64,000 bases of DNA. Origin: an uncultured Prevotella sp. (lineage in GTDB: Bacteria > Bacteroidota > Bacteroidia > Bacteroidales > Bacteroidaceae). Below the pieces are notes generated by a model. That model was not told where the DNA came from, made no database searches, and saw nothing but the letters and a program-made list of their open reading frames with translations. The translations under genes and the position numbers were made by a program. Location of the stretch: assembly GCA_934196725.1 (NCBI GenBank), contig CAKPWR010000005.1, positions 1-64,000 of the forward strand, in the 5' to 3' direction. Positions 16,330-23,221 of this stretch are shown in pieces (position 1 is the first letter of the stretch; the number at the start of each line of letters is the position of its first letter).

Positions 16330-16337
16330 CAAAGGTA
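16330..16337 (-). promoter_or_regulatory. prmC promoter, -7 element
   Basis: TACCTTTG followed by C on the minus strand, 34 bases before the prmC start. It lies back-to-back with ribD, whose ATG is 47 bases away on the other strand. Confidence 0.6.
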
Positions 16338-16383
16338 CGACATTTTATCGAAAGTGAGTAAAAAAAAAGAAGAAAAGTTGATT

Positions 16384-17421
16384 ATGGAACAAAATAAAGT
16401 GTTTTTTCAGAATCCGCTGACGGGCGAACCGCTCTCTCAGCAGGAGATAGACGAAATGTTCATGCGCCGCTGCCTGCAGTTGGCTAAGAACGGTAGGCAG
16501 AATGCGAAGCCTAATCCGATGGTGGGTGCGGTCATCGTGAGCGCAGAAGGAAGAATCATCGGCGAGGGCTATCATGTAAGATGTGGCGAGGGCCATGCTG
16601 AGGTCAATGCCTTTGCTTCTGTGAAGCCCGAAGATGAGTATCTGCTGAAAGAAGCCACCATCTACGTGAGTCTCGAACCGTGTTCTCATTATGGCAAGAC
16701 GCCTCCTTGTGCCGACCTGGTCGTCAGGAAAGGTGTAAGGAGATGTGTCTGCGGTTGCGTAGATCCTTTTGCCAAGGTTCAGGGTCGGGGAATCCAGAAG
16801 ATTCGCGAGGCGGGAATCGAAGTAACGGTGGGTGTCTTGGAGGCGGAATGCCTCGAACTGAACAAGCGTTTCATCACCTTCAATACCCATCAGCGACCAT
16901 ACATCATCCTGAAATGGGCACAGACGGCGAATGGTTTCCTTGATAATAATTATCAGGGAATGGCGATTTCTTCGCCATTCACCAAGATGCTTTCGCATAA
17001 GCTTCGTGCTGAGAACGATGCTATCCTGGTGGGAAGAATCACCGATGAGCGTGACCATAGCCAGCTCAACGTGAGAGACTGGAGCGGCAAAGACCCGATG
17101 CGACTGGTCATCGACCGCCATCATCCTTGTTTCGAAGGCTTGGATTTCTCCAAGGGCAGAGAAGAGGTGTTGAAGCAGATCATGCAGTACCTATATAATA
17201 ATAAGGTGCAGTCGCTGATAGTAGAAGGAGGCTCCATCACCCATCAGGCTTTCCTCGATGCCGGATTATGGGATGAAATCAGGGTAGAAACATCTTTGTC
17301 CCCAGATGTGGAAAACGTGGTAACTGCCGGAACAGCAGCTCCAAAGCTGCCTCATAACATCCGGTTAGTCAGCCATGAGGCGTATGATGACAACGTTATC
17401 AACACCTATGAGCGGATATAA
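16384..17421 (+). CDS. ribD: Bifunctional diaminohydroxyphosphoribosylaminopyrimidine deaminase / reductase RibD
   Basis: RibD catalyses two successive steps of riboflavin synthesis, deamination then reduction of the ribosyl side chain. The 345-residue protein shows the zinc deaminase motif HAEVNA (H71, E73) with PCSHYGKTPPCAD (C100, C109), and a C-terminal dihydrofolate-reductase-like domain (RPYIILKWAQTANGFLD..., SLIVEGGSITHQAFLDAGLWDE). I use the ATG at 16384; a GTG at 16354 would add ten Lys/Glu-rich residues and is less likely. It is divergent from prmC and probably cotranscribed with the small gene at 17528. Confidence 0.94.
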   Translation: MEQNKVFFQNPLTGEPLSQQEIDEMFMRRCLQLAKNGRQNAKPNPMVGAVIVSAEGRIIGEGYHVRCGEGHAEVNAFASVKPEDEYLLKEATIYVSLEPCSHYGKTPPCADLVVRKGVRRCVCGCVDPFAKVQGRGIQKIREAGIEVTVGVLEAECLELNKRFITFNTHQRPYIILKWAQTANGFLDNNYQGMAISSPFTKMLSHKLRAENDAILVGRITDERDHSQLNVRDWSGKDPMRLVIDRHHPCFEGLDFSKGREEVLKQIMQYLYNNKVQSLIVEGGSITHQAFLDAGLWDEIRVETSLSPDVENVVTAGTAAPKLPHNIRLVSHEAYDDNVINTYERI

Positions 17422-17527
17422 TCTTCTCATAGATTTGTTTTACCCTTCAGCCAGCGATTTGCAACAGATTTGTGGGGCGTATGCCCAATTCAACATTCAA
17501 CATTCAACATTCAACATTCTTAAAAAG

Positions 17528-17686
17528 ATGAGCAATAGATTTACATCGCGCCTGAGCGATAACGACGATTTCAAGAGAGACGAGTTGATTCGCAAGATAG
17601 AGCACGCCGTGGAGCACATGACGCTCGCAGAGCTGGAAGCCCTGTCGTATGACATGTTTACCAAAGGCTATATCCAGGATTACTGA
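17528..17686 (+). CDS. Small hypothetical protein, 52 residues
   Basis: Begins MSNRFTSRLSDNDDFKRDELIRKIEHAVEHMTLAELEALSYDMFTKGYIQDY. It is acidic and helical with no membrane segment. The codon use looks like that of its neighbours, and the position right after ribD, 106 bases downstream with four CATTCAA-type repeat units in between, suggests cotranscription. A longer open frame begins at 17375 inside ribD but the ATG at 17528 is the plausible start because the intervening DNA is repeat (17489-17519). I do not recognise the family. Confidence 0.6.
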   Translation: MSNRFTSRLSDNDDFKRDELIRKIEHAVEHMTLAELEALSYDMFTKGYIQDY

Positions 17687-17741
17687 ACCACATGCAAAAA
17701 TTCAGTTGCGTGACTTGAAAATCAATCTCACGCAGTAGCAT

Positions 17742-17784
17742 AAAAAATCCCCCAACCTGCCTTCTCAAGCGGATTGGGGGAAAA
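17742..17784 (-). terminator. Terminator downstream of the smalltalk gene
   Basis: On the minus strand CCCCCAATCCGC pairs with GGTTGGGGG and is followed by ATTTTTTA, ending transcription of the smalltalk/HU unit before it meets ribD's partner. Confidence 0.8.
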
Positions 17785-17857
17785 TTGGTTTTAGTAAATA
17801 TGCTTTTTCTTTTTTTAGCTTTAAGAAGCAAAATGGCGTTGTTCTGTAATTTATGTC

Positions 17858-17953
17858 CTACGGCATACAGCTGGTTACACCCAAAGTAGTGGCAAGAGCG
17901 GTTAATACAGCAATCGCAATCTGAAGCAAAGTTTTCCAAGTGTCCTTTTTCAT
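17858..17953 (-). CDS. Smalltalk protein, 31 residues
   Basis: A very short frame (MKKDTWKTLLQIAIAVLTAL... then ATTLGVTSCMP) with one hydrophobic helix after a basic N-terminus. It agrees with the family NCBI calls smalltalk, so named because it is small and lies beside HU-like DNA-binding genes. The Cys in VTSC could also be read as a lipobox. It lies 90 bases downstream of the HU-like gene, same strand, behind a short hairpin at 18022-18041. Its function is unknown; the pairing with HU is the main evidence that it is real. Confidence 0.8.
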   Translation of the reverse strand: MKKDTWKTLLQIAIAVLTALATTLGVTSCMP

Positions 17954-18021
17954 CTTTTTAGTGATTATTTATTAGTGATTAATGATTGTTTATTAGTGAT
18001 TAATTCCTTTAGTGGTTAGGT

Positions 18022-18041
18022 ATAGCCCCCGAAGGGGCTAT
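18022..18041 (-). terminator. Hairpin between the HU-like gene and smalltalk
   Basis: ATAGCCCC pairs with GGGGCTAT around CGAA. No T-run follows, so it may stabilise the HU mRNA end or act as a weak attenuator, letting smalltalk be read at a lower level. Confidence 0.55.
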
Positions 18042-18043
18042 GT

Positions 18044-18598
18044 CTAGAATCCTACTTGTCCACCACCGGTAGTTCCACCACCTTCGGTAGTGCCGCCGCC
18101 TTCCTGGTCGGTTCCACCACCCTGGGTAGTATCACCCGTACCGGAGCCACCGCCCGGAGTACCGGTTCCGCCACCGTCTCCCTCAGCAGAATACTCGTCG
18201 TAGGCAGCAATCTTGGTGAGCTTCTTCAGCTCGTTGTTGCTCCATGACTTCGTATTTCTCACGATCAGGTGAACGCCCAGCACGCTTGCTGCAGTCACCT
18301 TCTCCTTGCTCACCTCGCCACGGGAAGTCATTCCCACCGAGAAGAGGCCGAGGTCTGAGAGACGCACGCTCTTGCCATCAAGGATAAGCTCCTTCAGACA
18401 GTCCAGCGTATCCATCAGCACACCGTGGATCGTACCACGACTGTATGGCGAGTTGTGCTCAGAGATATGAGTTACGAAGTCCTCGAAACTCATCTCACGG
18501 TCGCTCACTGCGGTAGCATACCAGAGTTTCTTACCTGCGTTCTCTCCACTCTGTGGAGTACGCGTAATTTTACGATACTTACAAGTTCCCTGTCCCAT
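18044..18598 (-). CDS. HU family DNA-binding protein with a Gly/Thr-rich tail
   Basis: 184 residues. The first 130 or so form an HU/IHF-like domain of the larger Bacteroidota type (MSFEDFVTHISEHNSPYSRGTIHGVLMDTLDCLKELILDGKSVRLSDLGLFSVGM). A tail from about 134 is nearly all Gly, Thr, Glu and Gln in GGG-containing repeats (GGGTGTPGGGSG, QGGGTDQEGGG), an unusual disordered end ending GGGQVGF. HU proteins bend DNA; those beside smalltalk genes occur with cell-wall amidases and DUF3987/VirE-like genes. Promoter TACCTTTG at 18739-18746. Confidence 0.88.
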   Translation of the reverse strand: MGQGTCKYRKITRTPQSGENAGKKLWYATAVSDREMSFEDFVTHISEHNSPYSRGTIHGVLMDTLDCLKELILDGKSVRLSDLGLFSVGMTSRGEVSKEKVTAASVLGVHLIVRNTKSWSNNELKKLTKIAAYDEYSAEGDGGGTGTPGGGSGTGDTTQGGGTDQEGGGTTEGGGTTGGGQVGF

Positions 18599-18738
18599 AA
18601 TTCTTATTAGTGATTAGTGATTAATGATTAATTGTTAATTATAAATTATTAATTGTTCCATCTTTCTTCCGATAGGCGCCTATATCTTCCGATTGATGGT
18701 GTGAAGGAGAGGTTGCAGCCTTTCTTCGAATGACAATG

Positions 18739-18746
18739 CAAAGGTA
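18739..18746 (-). promoter_or_regulatory. Promoter of the HU-like gene, -7 element
   Basis: TACCTTTG followed by CA on the minus strand, about 140 bases before the start. The leader contains TTATTAGTGATTAATGATT-type repeats also present between HU and smalltalk. Confidence 0.6.
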
Positions 18747-18946
18747 CGACTTTTTTCTGGTATCGCCAAAAAACACCCTGCAGAGTTCTGTTAAACGGCA
18801 TTAACATTTGCGGCGGATCCAGTTAATTAAACCAAGTCATAAGTTTAGTTATGAGAAAACTATATTTTGTAAATAGTTTCTGAATGTTTTGTCATCTTCA
18901 GCTCTATGAATGCCTCCACGTCTTTTACCCCGATTATACCCCCAAA

Positions 18947-19124
18947 AGTGGTTACGGTTACAGAAGTTACAGTTTTTCCTGAGCCATTCCCCTCTCCTTT
19001 CTTTAGAAGGAGATAATAATATATATATTATTATTATCTATTATTATTACTTACAATCTGAAAGTTCTCAAAAGCCCTTATACCCCCTCCGCTGAAAACT
19101 GTAACTTCTGTAACCGTAACCACT
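18947..19124. repeat. Inverted repeat with 30-bp arms that match the DUF3987 gene end
   Basis: The arms 18947-18976 and 19095-19124 are perfect complements and lie 118 bases apart. Their inner 27 bases are identical to 26002-26028 inside the DUF3987 gene. The interval is A/T rich (ATTATT runs). The gene-free stretch 18599-19331 holds in addition CGCAGATTT-type repeats around 19167-19215 and nothing else I can identify. Confidence 0.9.
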
Positions 19125-19331
19125 GTAACCATCTTCGTAAAATGCCATTTTGTTAAGTTTTGGTCACGCAGATTTGACGTTTTTGTCACGCTGATTTCGC
19201 AGATGACGCAGATTTTTATTTCCCACAAGCACCTTGATCATGAGCTGATTTTTCCCATACACGCCCTGAGTATGATCTGATATTTTTCCCACACGTCCTG
19301 GGTCATTGTAAAGACTTAGTCTCTACAGCTG

Positions 19332-19736
19332 TTATTCGCAAGGCCTGATATAAAAATGAACATTTTGAGGTTCAGGAAGGCCTATTTGATTAAGATAATC
19401 TTTCCATTCGATTTTTCCCACCATAAAACTAACTATCGAACCTTTTTTAAGAGAGTGAGGCCATGCATTCTCGTCAAACCAGGATGAAGACATTGACAAG
19501 ACAAGAGTTTCCCAGTCATTAAATTTATCAAGACTAAAACCATTTCCTATTCGAAAATACACCTTAGCTTCATCAATAGATATTACCTCTGCAATCACTT
19601 TTTCTTGTGTTTGCCAAACATAGCTTTTATCTATAACCTCTGCTAATTCATCTTCGTCCTTATGACATCCAGTTAATGCAAATACCGACAACATAAAAAA
19701 TGTTATCAACACTAATAAAAGATACAACTTTTTCAT
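19332..19736 (-). CDS. Hypothetical lipoprotein, 134 residues
   Basis: The N-terminus MKKLYLLLVLITFFMLSVFALTGC is a lipoprotein signal with the lipidated Cys at about 24, followed by a short acidic linker (HKDEDELAEVIDK). The remaining part, SYVWQTQEKVIAEVISIDEAKVYFRIGNGFS, has a beta-rich look. No known family. Start at 19736 (the second Met) fits the signal best. A promoter TATATTTG at 19778-19785 lies 42 bases upstream. It is divergent from the plus-strand module that starts at 20109. Confidence 0.7.
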   Translation of the reverse strand: MKKLYLLLVLITFFMLSVFALTGCHKDEDELAEVIDKSYVWQTQEKVIAEVISIDEAKVYFRIGNGFSLDKFNDWETLVLSMSSSWFDENAWPHSLKKGSIVSFMVGKIEWKDYLNQIGLPEPQNVHFYIRPCE

Positions 19737-19976
19737 AAGCAAAACATTTTATTTGGTTTATAAATCAATTGTCAGTGCAAATATAGCATGAAAAACAAAA
19801 AAGTGTTCTCCGCGAGGTTGTAATTTACAAAATATTAACAAGTAAAGGAATACCAAATTTAAAAGAAAAGTTGAACACTTTTTGTGCAAAAATAATGCCT
19901 TTGAGTGATTTTGTAGGAATCAAATAATAGAAGAATAAAGAAAATAATGCGAATATGAAAAAAAAATAGTCTTTTT

Positions 19977-20008
19977 TTTGGAGGTTTTAAATAAAAATAT
20001 TACTTTTG
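19977..20008 (+). promoter_or_regulatory. Strong Bacteroidota promoter of the first accessory unit
   Basis: TTTG at 19977-19980 and TACTTTTG at 20001-20008 are 20 bases apart, the ideal spacing. The stretch between 19743 and 20108 otherwise holds the lipoprotein promoter and the leader hairpin. Confidence 0.85.
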
Positions 20009-20031
20009 CATCATAATTGATACTAATAAGA

Positions 20032-20088
20032 ACGGAAAGCCCCACCTGGTGATGAGACTGAGCGCTCAAGCCAGGTGGGGTTTTCCGT
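20032..20088 (+). promoter_or_regulatory. Leader hairpin 1
   Basis: ACGGAAAGCCCCACCTGG pairs over 18 bp (one G-U) with CCAGGTGGGGTTTTCCGT around a 21-nt loop. It begins about 17 bases after the expected transcription start and ends 20 bases before the start codon at 20109. It could be an attenuator or a protein-binding leader. A second hairpin with the same 3' arm end lies at 22117-22157. Confidence 0.85.
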
Positions 20089-20108
20089 ACCTAAAAATAT
20101 AATAATCT

Positions 20109-21392
20109 ATGTATACAGTTGAAAATGAGATAGATGATTGTTTCGTCTGGCCTTTAATGGAAATCTTTGATGGTGGAGAAGCTCCTGAAGGTTGGAACAT
20201 TCGTGAAACGGCTGAAGAATTTGATTGCTGTTTTTATGACCAGGAGTGGATGGAAATTTTTCATCAAAGGATGAAACCTATCTATTGGCGTTTGTTGTCG
20301 GGTGACTATACTGAGAGCAGCGATTTTTCAGATGTGTGTTACCGGGTATCCTCATGGATGTGTGCCTATAATGAGCTTGATAAACTCGTAGGCGAGCATA
20401 ACATAATGGACCTTCTGGATTCTGCATATTGCAGAACGGGCTACCTATATAGTTTTTTTCAGTTATTGCGATGCATTATGGGACAGTCTTACCGTCCTTA
20501 TATCAAGCTATGGCCAGAAGATGAGATTGATAAGGAGATAGAGAAACTGGAGGTTAGCGGTGATAGTAAGCGTGGAGCAATGCTGTGCGTTTTGTCTGCC
20601 TACCTGATGATAGAGCATGTGGATTTGCCGGAAAAGCATAAGGATTTTCTGGAGAAACAGCTAGGGGAAAACTGGAGTTACTTGACAAATGTGTATTCTT
20701 TTATGGTGAGAAGAATCGTAGGCTCCAATTTCAAGGCCTTCGTACAGATTATCAACAATGTGGTTGTTGCTCAGTCTTTTCATCCCTATGTACACATATT
20801 CTATAAAGCGGTTCTGTTGCGAAAGGATGAATTGTTTGTTACTCCCAAGAGTAGAGAGAAACTGGCGAAGCACATGGCAAGACTGGAGGAAATCTTGAAG
20901 ACTACTCCACAGAAGGATGATTTGGACGAACTGTGCAACATCATCTTTGGCGCTGATTTTGAAGAGATGATGAAAAACAGATTCATGAGTTATGATGAAC
21001 TGAATGAGAAGGTAATCCTGTTGCAGGATTCTGTGGGGAAGTTATCTTCTGATATGGAGAAGGTTACGAAGCAATTTGCCGAGGTTGTTGAGTCGCGTGT
21101 GCCCGTTGATTTGATAGAGACGCAGTTATTGCGTCTAGATTCTTCCACGGCATCAGCCATCTTTGGCAATCTATCTCTCCTCTTGGCAAGAGACCCTGCA
21201 TGGGCTAAGATTCAGCCTGGTCTGTCAGAGAAGATTATGCAGAAATTCAAACAACAAACTCCGATTGTAAATTGCGGGGCTTATTATGGTGAGGGTGCGA
21301 TGCATGAAGATCATAGTAGTCAGGTTTATCTGGCTCCTGAAAGTAATGCTTCAAATAAAATAATGTTGGATTCTAAAACAAATAGACAATGA
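20109..21392 (+). CDS. Unknown protein of the accessory module, 427 residues
   Basis: No family recognised. The N-terminal half is rich in aromatic and acidic residues and helical (CFYDQEWMEIFHQRMKPIYW, SSWMCAYNELDKLVGEHN). A probable coiled coil follows around 293-330 (SYDELNEKVILLQDSVGKLSSDMEKVTKQF). The last 45 residues contain AYYGEGAMHEDH, which recurs near the N-terminus of the next protein as AYYGDGAVHNDH. No signal peptide or membrane helix. Its stop overlaps the next start by four bases (ATGA), so the two are translationally coupled and probably act together. Preceded by the strong promoter and hairpin at 19977-20088. Confidence 0.8.
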   Translation: MYTVENEIDDCFVWPLMEIFDGGEAPEGWNIRETAEEFDCCFYDQEWMEIFHQRMKPIYWRLLSGDYTESSDFSDVCYRVSSWMCAYNELDKLVGEHNIMDLLDSAYCRTGYLYSFFQLLRCIMGQSYRPYIKLWPEDEIDKEIEKLEVSGDSKRGAMLCVLSAYLMIEHVDLPEKHKDFLEKQLGENWSYLTNVYSFMVRRIVGSNFKAFVQIINNVVVAQSFHPYVHIFYKAVLLRKDELFVTPKSREKLAKHMARLEEILKTTPQKDDLDELCNIIFGADFEEMMKNRFMSYDELNEKVILLQDSVGKLSSDMEKVTKQFAEVVESRVPVDLIETQLLRLDSSTASAIFGNLSLLLARDPAWAKIQPGLSEKIMQKFKQQTPIVNCGAYYGEGAMHEDHSSQVYLAPESNASNKIMLDSKTNRQ

Positions 21393-21946
21393 ATGCATAT
21401 TATGGGGATGGTGCCGTACACAACGACCATCATAAGGAGTTAACTATCGGGGGAAACGTATCGGCAGACGCTCTCGAGCAAATCATGGCAAAATACTTTG
21501 CTGATGATACGGATTCCGCTAGATGTAAAACAGTTGATGATACGAAAAAAAGTACTCCTTCTGCTGCAGCAGGAAGAACCCCAGAGGTGCTCTTTCCCGA
21601 TAAGAATGGGGAAAAGGACGTGAACCTGACAAGGAGAATAGCGGATGATTTCGTGAATTATCTCAAGCTGCATCATATTTCCAAGGAGCAGCTTTCTACC
21701 AGTGACGGGTTGCTGAATCAGAGCGTGGTGGCTTTCTTCCGGTATTGGGGAAGTCAGGGGTATGTTTATCCTGGGACTCCTAACGGGGCGTCTATCACAC
21801 GGTTCCTGAAGGAAGACTGTCAACTCGAGATGAAGGTTACTTCCAAGTCGTATGGCGATTATATCAGAAGAAAGATTATCACAGGTCATATTGATGTTGA
21901 TGTAGAGGTAAGTGTTGAGGATTATATGAAGTCGCTTGAAGGATGA
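21389..21946 (+). CDS. Unknown protein of the accessory module, 185 residues
   Basis: No family recognised. It opens with MNAYYGDGAVHNDHHKELTIGGNVS, a copy of the motif at the end of the preceding protein, then a Thr/Ser/Ala-rich linker (KKSTPSAAAGRTPE) and a helical C-terminal half (VNLTRRIADDFVNYLKLHH...LLNQSVVAFFRYWGSQGYVYPGTPNGASITRFLKEDCQLE). The latter has the look of a small DNA- or protein-binding domain. It is cytoplasmic by sequence and overlaps the upstream gene by four bases. After its stop codon come 160 bases without a gene, then the second promoter/hairpin. Confidence 0.75.
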   Translation: MNAYYGDGAVHNDHHKELTIGGNVSADALEQIMAKYFADDTDSARCKTVDDTKKSTPSAAAGRTPEVLFPDKNGEKDVNLTRRIADDFVNYLKLHHISKEQLSTSDGLLNQSVVAFFRYWGSQGYVYPGTPNGASITRFLKEDCQLEMKVTSKSYGDYIRRKIITGHIDVDVEVSVEDYMKSLEG

Positions 21947-22109
21947 TTGTTTCCGTCGAATAGTGGTTGTCTATTTGACGTAAGGAAAAAAAGTTTTTCA
22001 ACAGAAGATACTGATAAATAGGGGCATTCCGGAAGGTTTGCTCCTTTTCTTTTTCCGCTGAATTCAATTTGGCGCATTCGGCGAAAATGGCGTAACGGGA
22101 TATTCTTTC

Positions 22110-22157
22110 TACTTTTGCCCCAGATTTCAGAACGATACCGGTTCTGGAGTCTGGGGC
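22110..22157 (+). promoter_or_regulatory. Promoter -7 element fused to leader hairpin 2
   Basis: TACTTTTG (22110-22117) runs directly into GCCCCAGA, which pairs with TCTGGGGC at 22150-22157; an inner CAGAAC/GTTCTG pair completes the hairpin. The 3' flank TTTTCCGTATA is like that of leader hairpin 1. No clear TTTG is seen at -33, so this promoter may need an activator. Confidence 0.7.
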
Positions 22158-22241
22158 TTTTCCGTATATGGAAAATTGGTACCGCTTCCAGGGTACGGGA
22201 TTTGGCGAATGGTCGCAGCTCCAACCTGGTTAATATATATA

Positions 22242-22757
22242 ATGATGAAAGAAATGAAACCGTATTATTTCGAGCATCCTCAATATGGAAAAATGAGAGT
22301 GATGATGGTGGGAGACAAGATCTTCTTCAACATGAGCGACTTGCAGCGTGTTTTCGACAAGACACCTAAGGAACTCTTTGAGATCGTGGCTGACACAGAG
22401 GGCGAGTTGAGAAACTTCCATATCGTGATGGAGCCAAAGGAGGTAGTTGAATTCAGAACCTTCTTCCTGGATCTGGAAATGAAGACTTCCAACCGCAGAA
22501 AGAAAAACGTTGCCGTGGATTATAACTTCTGTGATGAGGTGATGGTGGCTGACATGGTGAACCCGCAGAAGCGTGGTGACAAGTTGATTGCCAAGTGGTT
22601 GCTGGGATTCATCAAGAACAGTCTGAACGACAAGATGTTTGTTCATTGCTATCGTGCCGGTGGTGTTTTCCTGCTGTCTGACAACTCGGAGGTTATGCCT
22701 ACCGACGTACGTTTCAATGGCAGAGTCCTGACCATCAATGACCAGATTTTTGATTAA
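22242..22757 (+). CDS. BRO-N-like protein, 171 residues
   Basis: Near the N-terminus YYFEHPQYGKMRVMMVGDKIFFNMSDLQRVF resembles the first strands of a BRO-N (phage antirepressor-type) domain, which has the form F...G-x-R-V...dG-x-x-F...D. Later segments DEVMVADMVNPQKRGDKLIAKWLLGF and DNSEVMPTDVRFNGRVLTIND do not match a family I know. The frame is open from 22176, but the first ATG is at 22242 with another at 22245. The call is an inference from a weak pattern. The gene opens the second transcription unit of the module, and phage-like origin would fit the context. Confidence 0.5.
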   Translation: MMKEMKPYYFEHPQYGKMRVMMVGDKIFFNMSDLQRVFDKTPKELFEIVADTEGELRNFHIVMEPKEVVEFRTFFLDLEMKTSNRRKKNVAVDYNFCDEVMVADMVNPQKRGDKLIAKWLLGFIKNSLNDKMFVHCYRAGGVFLLSDNSEVMPTDVRFNGRVLTINDQIFD

Positions 22758-22786
22758 TAACATATCTTTCTAAAACTTCAATATAT

Positions 22787-23221
22787 ATGAGCAAGAAAAG
22801 TTTTTTGGCAGCTTCTGAGGCTGCTGCACAGGCGCTTTTGAACGCCCAGAGAGTAGACGCCAGTGTGATTACTGACGAGTGTGGTAACGTGGCTATCCGC
22901 AAGGCTCCTTGGAACGATACGGAGACCATTGCAGAGGAGGCTAAGGTGATTCCGGGCAGAATGGTTTGCAGCGGAGGCGAATGCGGCGACAAGCTCGACT
23001 TCAAACCTTATGCCATCACGGGTGAGAAGAGATATACCGAGATCATCCATACCTCGCATGGCGCCCTGAGAACATCCCCTCAGCGTGTGTTCGCTTCCTT
23101 CTCCTTCCCTAAGGACATGAACAAGGCGGACATTATGAAGTATCTTTACAAAGAGGTGTTGGAAATCAAGGGCAAGGCTAAGCATTTCAAGGAGGAAGTG
23201 GCATGGGAACAGTACAAGTAA
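22787..23221 (+). CDS. Unknown protein of the accessory module, 144 residues
   Basis: No family recognised. The N-terminus is Ala-rich (MSKKSFLAASEAAAQALLNAQ), the centre has a Cys pair (MVCSGGECGDKLDF), and the end is basic-acidic helical (NKADIMKYLYKEVLEIKGKAKHFKEE). Its stop codon overlaps the ATG at 23221 of the DUF3987 gene (TAATG), which points to translational coupling. It follows the BRO-N-like gene by 29 bases. Confidence 0.75.
   Translation: MSKKSFLAASEAAAQALLNAQRVDASVITDECGNVAIRKAPWNDTETIAEEAKVIPGRMVCSGGECGDKLDFKPYAITGEKRYTEIIHTSHGALRTSPQRVFASFSFPKDMNKADIMKYLYKEVLEIKGKAKHFKEEVAWEQYK

Noticed and set aside
18910..19228. Small frames across the 18.9-19.2 kb inverted repeat
   Set aside because: They translate the repeat arms (for example TVVTVTEVTVF) and have no start or promoter support.
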